From Fasciolopsis buskii (Eukaryota > Platyhelminthes > Trematoda > Plagiorchiida > Fasciolidae): a DNA stretch of 64,000 nt. Position 1 is the stretch's first letter; each line of letters opens with the position of its first letter. Of this stretch, positions 14,030 through 25,770 are shown piece after piece. A program made the position numbers and the translations under genes. Under the pieces are notes generated by a model, which was not told where the DNA came from, did not search any database, and saw only the letters and a program-made list of their open reading frames with translations. The stretch is from the NCBI GenBank assembly GCA_008360955.1, contig LUCM01000778.1, forward strand, positions 109,599-173,598, written 5' to 3'.

Positions 14030-14650
14030 GTGCGCGTGTTTGTGTTTGCGAAATCCACATTGGATGACACTGGTGTTATCACAGTCAATGATGCGGTCTT
14101 CGAATATAGCATAATCAAGCATTTATTCTTCCTTCTTTATTCGAAAATTCTGGTTTTCAGCTGTCTGCCTGTTTGCCGGACTGTCATTACAACTTTCCGT
14201 ACAGATAAAATTTTCCTGGTCGTGTAGGCGTTGATGATGTTTGGTTTTGGTGAGTTGATGCCGTAATGGGTTATCTATTCTATGGAAAACACGGACACCA
14301 TACGAGCCAAGTATCTTTCTGACTGCTTCCGCTGTCCCCACCAATCCCTACCAGCCGGCAGTCAATGCAACTGATAGCGCTCTCGGTATTTTCTGTCTCC
14401 ATCTTAAACTTAAAGGAGTTACATTGACCGTTGAGGGACTGTGAAAATTCAGCTTTACTGATTGCAGACGTTTGGTTTTAGTAGTGCAATAATGTGTTTG
14501 GTTAACGTATAGGCTGTATAAGGTGTGTAATCCGCCAATGGACAGATAGGTAAATTGGGTTTGTGGATTTCTGGCAACCCATGGAATCTCCCGGGTTTGT
14601 TGGTTTTTGGCTTCAAACGAACCATAAAACTTTCCAGGCTTGTATTTTAT
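14030..14650 (-). pseudogene. Penelope-like element relic: RT fragment joined to GIY-YIG end
   Basis: Read on the minus strand. From about 14594 down to 14458 one frame gives HGLPEIHKPNLPICPLADYT and then LTKHIIALLKP. This matches the fingers/palm block of Penelope-type reverse transcriptases (F-Y-G-L-P-K-x-H-K-P, then S-P-T-Y and S-K). From about 14330 to 14230 another frame gives RKILGSYGVRVFHRIDNPLR, the linker before the endonuclease. TGRQLKTRIFE (about 14175-14139) is the GIY-YIG core with its conserved Arg, followed by DNTSVIQCGFRKHK (near 14085-14045), the domain end. The GIY and YIG strands themselves are lost. The gap between RT block and linker is far too short, so most of the polymerase, including the catalytic Asp pair, has been deleted. 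Penelope proteins copy element RNA and nick the target; this copy cannot. Confidence 0.72.
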
Positions 14651-16384
14651 TGTCAAAAGAAATTCACTCTTCTGCACCTCTGACCAACATTGGCTTTTCT
14701 TTCTTCAATTCGCTTTCGTGATATATCATTCACGCATTTTCGGACTTCCGATTCATAGTGTGAACTACTTAGAATAACGGTGACACTGTCCTTGTCAGCC
14801 TTCATGATTTGTATCTATCTGGTACTTCTTAGTGAAGTCAGCATCTTCCAGTTTTCTGTTGATATGTTTGATCTAATCGGCTTTTGGAGTATGAAAATAT
14901 CGCACATTCCGATTCCGATTTGTTTGATATATTCTAAGGGTGATTTTTCGAAACACTTTCCAGTGTTTTAATTCCGTCTAACCTTATATTTTTGTGTCAT
15001 TTAATGAGGAGAAGAAAAATGACCTAAATATTTAAGACATCAAAATTTTGAAGAGATCGAATTGGACACCGCAAAGTTCTATCCACAAAAAGCTGTATGA
15101 AGCGGGCTGTACTTGTATTTTTGTAAGTCCCACCTCCATGTGAAAACCCTCTAGCCATGGAGCCGTGAATAAATGCCCAACACGTATTCTCGAAGCGGAG
15201 AAAAACTTTATTCTATAAATAATTCGACGAAAAAGTTAGACAGACAAGTTTATGGGAATTTCCAGCCCAAGCATATGCTGACGTGATCTGTTCCAATGGT
15301 CACCATAAGTGTTAAGGTTTCTTATAAGGTGCAATTCAAAGGTGACCATTAGCGTAATGACTTAAGCACATCTGCTTCGAGTGGAACTTTCCCATCTGCC
15401 TCCCTCCAACCAGAACGATTTATCTAGACAACCGTGAACGTGGTCCTCCAGAAGATTCTGCATCTCATGTTGTATGCCAGTTCACTTTCAGTTTTAGCGA
15501 CAGAAAATTTGATAGGGCAAACTAGAACCTGACACAACAGAAGTCGGAGCATATCCCCAAGTGGCTGATGAAGTCAATGACGGCGGTAATCTTCGATCAT
15601 TTATCGCCAAGCGCCCGTTGACAACAAAACACAAATTTGATCTGATTTCTTACTTCACGCCGTTGTTGCGCAACATGAATTCCACGCCAGTTGTACTGAG
15701 CGAAACAATGATAACTTGATTGCGCAATACAGTTCTGTGGGCCCAGAAACTACTGGTCAAAACAATCCAACAATCTTAGACCTAAATCTAGTTTGACGAA
15801 TTGTAAATAATCTTCACTGTGCTTTTGTTCATCGTAATTTAAAAGCCTAATTCCTAAAAAAATATGACTGTTTTGCGCGGATTACTAGCAAGAATAAATA
15901 TAAACGTAAAAAACTCACCAACTTAGTTTTGTTTCCGTCCTAATGAATTTGAATCGCATAAAGCGGACTCCGTGTTTCAATCGCCAGGCTGCTTAGTCGC
16001 AAGAGAGTTCAGGTTTTGTGAGTCAATAAAGGCCATAAATATTCAAATTACTCCCGAGCAGTGGCATAAACTAGGGGATTGCCACAACAACCTAGATAAA
16101 AAAAATGGTGTTATGGCCGTCCGAAAAATTTGGCGCACTCGGGCAACTAAAATCGTCAAATAAGTCCATCGTCAACTCCTAACTCGCATCATGCCTGAAA
16201 TTTCACATTTGTGCCGCCCAAGAAAACACGATATGAAATTCCGGAAACGAACAAATAACGCGACCAAAGGTGAATACGTGTATCAGTCGGATTTCTGAAC
16301 GAAGCACAATTGCACACAGTGGCACATTTGCACAACTGCCCTGTATCAAATAGTGCTGGCGTTGCAAGAACCGCTGAGAATTAG
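14651..16384. other. unassigned intergenic DNA
   Basis: Would be the 5' part of the Penelope element on the minus strand, but I see no matching motif upstream of 14650. Small frames at 14780-14971 (+) and 15972-16163 (+) are unremarkable. Confidence 0.45.
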
Positions 16385-16503
16385 CCCAGTTAGTGTAAAC
16401 CGATGATTTTCGGCTTGCAACTGTTCATTTCTGGGTTCACATCCCAGTTTGGGTTGCGGTGGCTAGGTGCTGCTGATCAGTCTCAACAAGGATGAAGCAG
16501 CTG
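16385..16503 (+). repeat. tRNA-derived SINE, family 1, decayed copy
   Basis: The B box survives as GGTTCACATCC (16434-16444). The body still matches the other copies through TGCTGCTGAT and CAACAAGGATGAAGCAGCT. The A-box end is badly mutated. Older than the copies at 156 and 42749 by its divergence. Confidence 0.7.
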
Positions 16504-17639
16504 GATATTATTTCGCCATTTTTCAATAACAAGTTGGATATTGATAATGCATTCGAAAATTCTTATCAAAACCCGTACTGTTGCACATTCAAAAGTGGTG
16601 ATGGAGAGGGTAGAATATGTACCAACATGCCTAAATGGAACAACTTTTATGCATCTTCGAATGAAGATGAAATACAAAATGATAACCACAAAGCAAATAG
16701 ACTATCTGAATGACGTATTCACAAGTTTCACGTGAATTGTTCAGTCGCATTCATATCTGGTTGACGTTAATAAGGACAAATGTTTGCATCCCAGTCAAGG
16801 CCATTCGCCCATGACAATGGAAGTGATTTGACTGTGCCACGCTCGGAGAAAGAACTGCAGACGCTGAAAGGTGAATAGGCCCCATTTGCTGGTTTGTCTT
16901 TTGCTGACATCATGCGAACTAATTCACCCCCTTAGTGAATAGTAGTTCGATAAACGTCTTGTTCGATAGCTTAAGGTCATTATTCGCTTTAGATTGGATC
17001 ATGCTCTTGGCACGGTTAGATTCAGAAATCTATTGTATTTATTAACGGATGCCTTAGGGTACAGAGGGTTCAGTGAAATATCTAGCACCACGATCGTAGT
17101 CGAGAGTTGACTCTTCTTTCCTTTTCTACATTCCCTTCTTACCTTTTCTATGACAATGCAAATAAGGCATATGACCTCATCCGCACTGACCAAAGGCCCG
17201 GATGATAGGCGAATTCGGGTTAATTCCAACTATTCTTTAGTGGATTATTTTTGATGTTTAACGTCATTGCACAAATACAAAGGAATTCGTTCACACATAG
17301 AGGAGTCAAATCGATAGGTAGTCTGTCTTCCATATGCAAAGAAGAACCGGTCTAGATGGGAACAGAGTACTTATTTCAATGAGACTTCAAATCGCAGCTT
17401 CGAGCCATGCTTCCATGACGTCCACTAAATTGTATCTTCTGAAACAGGTTTTTTAATCTGGATGACTGAATTTCATTTTTTTAGAAAGGATGCTTAACTA
17501 TCAGTTATTAGTGTATTGCGTTTGTGTCTGCCGAACAGCCAATTTGCCAAACAGAACCTTAACAATCCAAGCATTGCCGATCATCTGATTTCTTAATGTA
17601 TGTCCGCTGATCACTAGGACATTAAACGCCCGTAGATGT
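16504..17639. other. unassigned intergenic DNA
   Basis: Overlapping short frames at 16492-16735 (+) and 16999-17229 (-) have no recognisable motif. No LINE motif was seen here that would extend the element starting at about 17640. Confidence 0.45.
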
Positions 17640-18590
17640 ATGAAATCATCAAAGAAAAATCAACCATCAATGTTCCGATCTTTAGTACACCTCTTGGATG
17701 AGTACGCCTTCAAGTACTTCTTCAAAAGCCCGATTGTCATTACTTGCTTGGTATTCATGACACAACATCCTGCACGAGCTGATTTAAGTCTCAACAAATC
17801 TAAATGTTTCGAATGTCTGTTCTCTCTCCCTCAGTCGGCCTACCCATCCGAAATGTCTTCCATCAACTCAAATACTATTACCACCGTCGATTTTGTGAAA
17901 TATCTAGGAGTTGCTATTAATAAAATTCTGAAGTGGACTACTCAAATTTCCACCTGTGTAAAAACTCTCCGAAGGTTATCATTTCAAATCATGAAGTTTC
18001 GACACTACTAGGTGAAACAAAGCACCATCTCCTGATTTGTATATCAGTGTTTTTCCAGTCCTTCTTTACTGTTCTCGCGTCATTTTTCCAGGTTTTCTTG
18101 AAAAGGACTTTAACATTATTCACCGGGACTATCAATTATTAGCCGGATGTCTTTCATATCACTAACTGAATTGTCTCTTAATCTATGTGATCAACACTTA
18201 TCAGCATGTGAGAAATTTGCTCACAAAATTCTTTCTAATCCCACGCATCCTCTGAGCAACGATCTTTCAAAGTGTCGCTCTCATAGTTCAACGCGATCTG
18301 CTTTTTGTTCCACACCTTCCAGAAACAGTATCTATAGGAGATTCACTGTTCCATATTTAGCACGAATTTTGACAAACCGTGGCTGGGTTTCAGTCGAATT
18401 CTTGAGCAACCTGTCCTAATGCGTTATGATTATTCCTGGATGTTTTTTATATTCTTTAGGGGTGATGGGCGTAATTATTTCATTTTATTTATTAATTCTT
18501 TTCTCCCTTTATTTTATTTTTTACCCTCACATTTTTTGACTAAAATTTGACATTATTTATACAATGCAATACAATCTGTGTGACTATTCT
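17640..18590 (+). pseudogene. LINE family A, 3' end: RT thumb/C-terminal domain and 3' tail (copy 1)
   Basis: The first frame (17640-18011) contains DLSLNKSKC and then VDFVKYLGVAI followed by W-T-x-Q-I. This is the region just after the catalytic motif in jockey/CR1-type LINE reverse transcriptases (L-N-x-x-K-C, then Y-L-G-V). After a frameshift, 18147-18419 gives HLSACEKFAHKILSNPTHPL, then VPYLARILTNR, the usual C-terminal block before the stop. A T-rich 3' region follows (about 18421-18590) with TACAATGCAATACAAT near its end. The catalytic motif and everything upstream are missing, as expected for a 5'-truncated insertion. The copy at 33766-34800 (-) aligns with it block by block. Confidence 0.75.
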
Positions 18591-21500
18591 TAACCGCAAT
18601 ACTTGAAGCTTGTTCCACTAACTATTTTGGTGGTGAATTGCCTGGGCACGGTACAATGGTTTTTTTGAATATTTTAGCCCATTTCTCACAGTATTGTGAG
18701 TGTGCCATTCCTTGTTCCATCAGACAGCCTCTGCGACTTTCCCATGCAACTACAAACAAACAAGCGTCATTTTGACAACAAATTGAGCTGGTAGCCAGCT
18801 AGTTAGAGGGAGTGTCATCAGGTCAGTCACTGTAACCAACCGATCCGTGTGACCTCCACACAGGAAGTATTTTGTTTGTCTTGAAGCATAATTTTAAATC
18901 CAGTCAATGGCAAAATACAGAACTAATTTAATCTCATTTTCCACTGATCTGTAGGATGCTCAAATGCTTCCAAAGAATTTGCGACAAACAGGAGAACGAT
19001 TGATCTCCAAACGAATGAATTCCAAATACTGGTTGCCAGAAAGGAAAGGCGACTATTCAGATGGATCTGAAAACTAACAAATAGGATAACTTTGTTTTTG
19101 GCCTAGGAAAGTGCAAAGAAATATCGTACATCATGTGCCAGTATCGGTAACGGAATCACGCTATCCAAAGTTGTAAATTTTCATCGACGTTATCTGCCTG
19201 ATCGACAAACGTGCCAAGATGAAGAACGTAAAAACAATCGAGGCGTTCAAGAAGTCCAACGACGAACCATGCATAATTCCAGTAAACAGAGTCCCCGAAC
19301 AGAAAAAGGAGATTAACTAAGTAATTTTAGTAGTTTCCCGTCCTAGTAGTTTGTTGAAATCATTCCGGAAAGGACACAATTTAAAAAAGCTAATGACACC
19401 ATGGACGTTGTTGCAAGTTTTGCAAACGCGTTTTTCTACTAACTACGTATATAGTGTATCGAGTGAAAGTGAGATTTTGTGTGAATTCATTTTCCTTACC
19501 TTAGTGTATTTGTCAGCAATACCCAGGTTCTACGCCTACGTTTTCAATGTACGCAATACAAACATTATTCATTTCATCCTCTAAAGTATCATCAACGGTG
19601 CAAGTATTTTACTCCAAGTACAGCGTGAGTCCCGGTTCACAAGCCTTGCTGCCAATACCACTCACGTCGATCCTCAGGCCTCGCATAAATAATAATATTA
19701 CGTAACGTGGCCACCATTCTTCAGAGAATTACTACAGCAGCAGACCATCTATCACATTGATGGACCCATTCGAAGAACCATTTTCTCTCTCCAAGTCTAC
19801 AACAGGTAATGTTTGAGCATTTTGCGATGGATTGAGAATTATCACTTCATGGTGCCAATCGCATTAAACCATTCTCATCATTATCGAGAAGCATGGGCAA
19901 AACTGTTGTGCAATAATTCTCACCGGCATGCGACCAGGCTGACCATAGTGTACGGATAGAGGCAATACTTTGGTATTTCTAAAGGATAATTTGTTACATT
20001 GATACTGATCTTGAAAAATTCACAAGAATGTTCGAATTTTTCTTGTCTGATTTGCCCGTCTGATTTTCCCACCAAAACCGAACATTTGTGCTACGCGTAC
20101 ACACTGTTCAGGTCTTAACGGATTTCACTTCGTCAACTCCCCAACCGCTCACATCTGATTCGGGTAAACAAGACTAGTCGGAAGTGCACCGAAAAATACC
20201 AACGGAAAAGGCTGTCTGCTACGTTGAGTTTACAGACCCTGCAAAGGATATAAAATATTAGCTCTTGAACCACTATATGTGGACTTCACAAGTCACACAA
20301 GTGTTTCACCGAAGGGTACTAACATCATTCGGTAAACAATGTTCGTGGGTAGTAAAAAAATATTGTTTTGCTTACGGTGGCTATGTTGTTTGCAAGTGCC
20401 ATTCGAACCAGGATTGGTGGTCACTGTGCCCGAAATGTGGTCGTTTTCTTTACAAAACAGCAAATAGATCATGTTTATTTCATAAAGTTCATGCATATCT
20501 CAAAAATTAAAAAGTGAACTGACAAGCGATCGTTAACCTCAACTTCAGGGTCAATGGTAAAACATTGAAAAATGATGGAGGAATAAGTAAAAATGACTGA
20601 TCTACACTAATGTGGTATTTCCTCCAGTAAGTTTGGACCTAAAATGGGTACACAGAAACTGCAAGCATAATATTGATTATGAGAAGGGGTATCGACGACA
20701 TTCTGCAGCAATTCATGATTAATAATCGAATCCATCATGTGAAAGTGGGAAATTATCAAATTCTACCCTGGAAATATGAGAAACAATTAGGAAAGGAGTG
20801 CAAGGTCTGGTTTAGACGGCTTGGATCATGCCTTAAATTGCGGTTGACTGGCTTCCATTCCCCTCTTTGTCAAACATACATGTGATAGGCCTATCACAAG
20901 TCACACAAGTGAGTCGGAGAAAGCTCGGTGAATCAGAGGCTTACGGCAGTCATCGGTTAGATCAGTTGCCTTATCGCATGTCAGTCTTAACACCCCTAAA
21001 CTCGTTCAGCTTGTTGCGTTTCTGGTGTGAATTCTGTGAGACCATTCGTAGTTCCGACTGAAAAACATATGTCGTGTCAAGCTTCACATCTTACTCTTCG
21101 ATGGGTGCTTGTCTCTACCCCTCGATTATTCTCCGTCCACGACCGCGAATTCCAATAATGACCAGCTTCAAGGTTGAATAGTGTGCGTGCGTACATGCGT
21201 ATTTATGTGAAAGTTGGGTTTGGGTCTGAGTAGACGTGATTGCATAATCTGTCCAAGATTTTACGTGAACAAGAGGCAGAGGCAGGAGCAACCAAGAGAC
21301 GAATCGGTCGATTGATCAATGGTATCATGAATGCGAGCAGTCGTTGCCAGGTAGACCAATTGACTAAAGAATATATCCTTATGGGAACATCGAAGTAGGT
21401 AAATTAATGACGTGCTCTCACCGTCTTCGAAAGAAAAGATGAAAAATCCCGGTTTCTTGTTCTGTGCGGGTGGCTGAAGTTGCAGTTGAAGGGTGACAGA

Positions 21501-23439
21501 CACTATGGCAGTCTTCAAAGTGTTAATTTTCCCCAGGTTAATTCTAAGTTAACGGAATTTGTAATTAACTAATAACTTTCGCTGATTATTACTTTAGTTG
21601 GCCACGAATTGTGTCTGAAAGTTGTTTTACCACAGATTTATGTTGCTCCAGTTTTGATTCCATTTTTAAGAGCCAATACCTTTTGATTTTGTCTAATATT
21701 TAATACTCCAAAGCGAAAAAGTAGCATCAAGAGCCAGAAAGAAGACTGATAATTCATACACGAATTTTACACACAATTAGAATTCCTTTGCAAAAGTACC
21801 ACTTAACTCCTATTGTCACCAAATAACTCGTGTGGGGATCTCGCCGGTTTCGAGCTCTTTCCATCCGGTTTTTCTCAATTTTTATAAATCTCGTATCCCG
21901 GCTCCGGTATTTTGAAAATTATAAGCAGAGACTTTCGATTATCGCTTGCCCACAACGGCCAAGGTTTGGATCCTTGCAACGGAATGGACCGACAGATACC
22001 AGTTACCTCGTTGGGCTTCTTTAAGGATTTCATAATCCTGTCCATACACATTGAATTCGATAAGTGAAAACACGTCGAGTAATGTAAAGCGACATCATTT
22101 CCAAGTAAACTCACCCTCGTTTTCAGTCGTACATGCAGTACTCTCAATGTGGCATGATGTTCTGCCTAGTAATATTCCATTCCGGCTATTTTTGGGCCCA
22201 ATTTTGTGTGTGCTGCACGCTTAGCATTTTGGATACCCTATTTACCCTCGGATTTAAGGTGAACAAATTACTTAGAAAGACACTTTTTGTCAGTCAAGCC
22301 AGTTGATGCGCTGCCGCAGTTGATCACGAAGGAAAGCTTTAGTGTTTGTTCCCAGAGAAACAAGCATGAACCCATCATAACAGTCATTCGCAACATGCGT
22401 GTGAACTGAACCTTCATCTACCAGGGCAGTTGGATGATACTGCCTGTCAGCCAATCTAACGTATTGTGTTCTCGACAAACGGAGGCCGGCATCTCTGTGA
22501 CTCGGTGTTCCAGTTGACTGCAACACAAAGTAGAATAGAATATATGCGACCCATAGATGCTTTCTGTCGTCTACCCAATAGCAACATCACTAGTCCCTAT
22601 CACCACCGATCATATATGTCTTATCCAAACTGTACTACAAGTTGTCCTCATGTTCATCTACTCCACAACTATATTTATCACAGTGTCGTATGTAGATTTG
22701 CAAAGATATATATATATATGCAAATATAACCAGTTATTCCCCATGTAGCCGGGGGCTTAATGGGTTGAAACAAAGCGTTATCAAAACTGCCACATGGGGA
22801 AAATTTTACCTACTTTAGCGACACCTGATCCCGTATCGTGGTAAGAGTGTAAAACTGATAATAAAATGTTCATCTTCTTTATTCAATTGAAATGGAAACA
22901 CGCTTAATACATGCATATTCATTAAGATAAACACCTAACAGTGGCGTCATGACTAACGAATCCAATAGCCTGACGTTGTAGTCAGTAATCGGTATTACTA
23001 AATATTGCTTTCTGATTTCAATCTTCCTGTGTGGCTTACTTGAACTGCACTTAATTGCAGCGTTGACCAGCGTTGACCAGTTGGTTGTAAGTTTCGGAGC
23101 AATTATTGGTTCTTTACGTGTAAATGACGCAGCATGCGCTTGTCGGTGATGAAGCAAGACTTCTATGGATTTATAGACAAAGCCAGGCGCCTTCAGCCAT
23201 CGCTGAGAATTAGCATCGATGCACGATAACTTTAAGTAGACCGTGTGCATTCGCTTAACACAGTGAAAGTCTGACATTAGTTACCATTGGGACAGAAGTC
23301 CAAATTTTCTCGTGTTCATTGGGATCCTAGTCATTTTGTTGAGACGACAATCGCATTGAGAGTTCCAATTCGAATTGTAGACGGTGAATGTCGTAGAGAA
23401 TCAGCTGCCTCGGACAAAGTGACTCTTGTGATGCCGTGA
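18591..23439. other. unassigned intergenic DNA
   Basis: No supported gene. An 18-bp word (TCACAAGTCACACAAGTG) occurs near 20288 and near 20894. An 11-bp unit is repeated in tandem near 23061-23085 (GCGTTGACCA twice). A short TA dinucleotide run is near 22706-22719. A 33-codon frame at about 19219-19320 (+) is Lys-rich but unrecognised. The frame at 22879-23277 (-, 132 codons) lies just 3' of the RTE endonuclease and might be a decayed continuation, but shows no RT motif. Confidence 0.45.
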
Positions 23440-24150
23440 CCAAAGACTAGGGGCAAACAAAAAGCAAGCTCAGACTAAATCATGATCTACGTTCACACAT
23501 GTGGACCGGAATAATCGTGGATCCACGTCTCCGGTGAGCGAAGGCAATCTGAATCCAACGCTGTTAAGGCGAAGAAGGACACCAGGTGATCCGATGTGGC
23601 TTTTTATGACAAAAAATGGTGCATGTCAGGAACAGCATGTGGTCAGAACAAACCTGGATAAAACGATCTCCGTTGCTGGCTTGATCGCCTGGGACAGAAA
23701 ATCGACGTCCAAAGTGCAATTCTGTCTTTGCTAAGTAATCGAGTTGAGTGTCAAAATCCACGACCACAATGTCCACTGAAAGCACACTGCGTAGTTACTG
23801 CGGTGACTCCCGGTAGAATTCGCTATTCATTTCACTGGAGCTGCATTCGGTGGGTGCATACATTGATATGACGTACAAACAACGACGCTTCGATCGACTG
23901 CTATTGACTCGTACACATCCGTCCAACCGAAAGGGTTCATGACTGGGATCCAGTCTAACAGTAAACGGTTCGTTTGCATCCTCAGAGCGATCCCATGGCC
24001 AGACAGTTCATGAGCACGTGAAGCCGGATCACCGGGCTCGTGAAGAGTGAAGCGAGAGAATAAGGTTGGACCTGGACTACGAATAGTGATCACGGAATTG
24101 GGGACCTATCTGCACGTTTCGGAGACAGTGTACGTCCAGTATGAAAGTTT
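23440..24150 (-). pseudogene. RTE-type LINE endonuclease domain relic
   Basis: Minus strand. The frame 24093-23827 begins with ITIRSPGPT and continues into GHGIALRMQTNRLLLDWIPV, then VVVCTSYQCMHPPNAA. This follows the RTE apurinic-like endonuclease pattern of HGVA, then L-x-W-x-P-V, then a Y-A-P-T-type strand. After a frameshift, 23785-23564 gives DIVVVDFDTQL, matching the GDFNA block (Gly and Asn lost), then GRRFSVPGDQASNGDRFIQV and FCHKKPHRITW, matching the N-G-x-R-L and H-x-x-T-W blocks. A third frame carries traces of the D-H-D end near 23500-23440. The enzyme would nick target DNA to prime reverse transcription. Catalytic residues are altered and no reverse transcriptase follows. Confidence 0.77.
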
Positions 24151-25654
24151 CCAGACTTATGGCTAAAACAGCTAATTGCTTCAGTTGGGTGAGTTTGCAA
24201 GCATTGAAGACAGCTGAGTGAAGTGAACACTTAGGCTTAATTAGTGCTCGCAAACTATATCTTAATCTTCAACTGCGGCTGCCACCAGATAAATCCACCG
24301 ACTCTCAACTCTTTGTGTAAACTTACGAGGTCCTTATATTGAAAGAACGGAAATTCTATACGTACCCTACAGAAAGGATGCCAGAGACATTTTGGGTATC
24401 AGCATTTCATGGCTGCCCTCATCGCAGAAGAGAGATAAAGCATCCTATACGGCTCGTTCGGTCATGGCGACACGTAAGCTGTCAAGCAGTCTCTTTGAAA
24501 CTGCCGAAGTTAGTTGGAAAACAATGGAGCATATATTTTGAACTCACATGAGCAATGAAGGTTGTAATTTTGGTAAATGGAGAACATTTCGCCTACAGCT
24601 GCCAGTCATTCTCAAAGCAAATTTCGCTACTCCGATTATGTGATAAAAGCAATCCTCTTGCTTCATTTCTTTAACAATCAAGTCTACGTGCAACTCCGGC
24701 AGGCGATATATTTGTATTATTATTAATGAAAATATAACAATAGCTGCCACCATTTTCGCAATACAAACGATAAATGGGAAGACCTTTGTGTGCAAAATGA
24801 TTGGAGGTTGGAGCAACTAGGCCTCTCGGTTGATCATAGCTTATTTTCCATGCTAGCGAAGAGTTGATGAACAGATCCTGAACTAGGCAACTGGGCCAAT
24901 GAGACAGGACTGCTAACTTTCCAGAGAGCCAGAAGCAAATATTGCGATGAGCCAAGACCGGAAAGCATAGGGGAAACCTGACCAAGTATAATTCAAACAA
25001 TCAGCTAGTCGCCTCCTGATATCTAGTCTTAGTGAGGACCTTAGAGACTAGGGATATTAGAGGCCTTGTGCGCTATGGCCAGACTGATGTGAACCACTTA
25101 ATTTTGGACATTTCCTGGTGGAATTATCCGCCTGTTGAATTTCTTTGATTACGGAATTCTTGGAGTAGCTTCCAGACTCGAAGCTAACATCTGATCGCCC
25201 TCGGATTTTGCGCTAAATTGCTCATGTCTTGAAGCAATTCCTAATCGATTTTAATGTCAGATGAGCCATTGGTTATTGATTTGGTTATATCACGCTGGAC
25301 ATTTTTAGAATTATCCGGTGCTAATTCATGCTAAAGGTTTCGTTTGAAAAGGTTATATCTCCACACGAATTTCGTTGGGCGATGAGTGTTCCAGCAAACC
25401 GCTCGCAAAAGGGGGGTTTGTCTCCATCTTCACCTTATAAAGCAATACCTTGAAGAAATTTTAAAAACCAATGCATAGTCGAAGCCATAACTGAGACCGG
25501 ACGCATTTAACAGGACCAACTCAGTTTTGTCGATGATTGTTACGTTAACACCTCAGGATCGCCTGAAAATGAAATGACTGATCCGAGTTCCATAAGAATC
25601 GTTGAACAGATGAACATTTTTATTCCATTCCCTTAGCACATGGCCTGAACTTTG
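24151..25654. other. unassigned intergenic DNA
   Basis: Would include the 5' end of the RTE element on the minus strand; only a faint match (S-E-T-x-R-like residues near 24120) is visible. Open frames at 24544-25000 (-) have no recognisable motif. Confidence 0.4.
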
Positions 25655-25770
25655 GATGCGCTCAGATCATGTTACCTCGTCCGTTTGCATCCCGATTTTT
25701 CCGAGGGTCTCCACTCATGATCCAGTGAATGATCTTGAAGAACTCAGTTCTGCCTCAGACATTTACCTAG
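25655..25770. repeat. dispersed repeat R1, copy b
   Basis: Partner of the repeat at 9198-9315, same orientation, near-gapless alignment at roughly 70% by eye. No function assigned. Confidence 0.6.

Noticed and set aside
20265..20510. Zinc-ribbon-like Cys pattern in a plus-strand frame
   Set aside because: Cys spacing (C-x-C ... C-x-x-C) is irregular and the rest of the frame does not fit any zinc-ribbon family I know.
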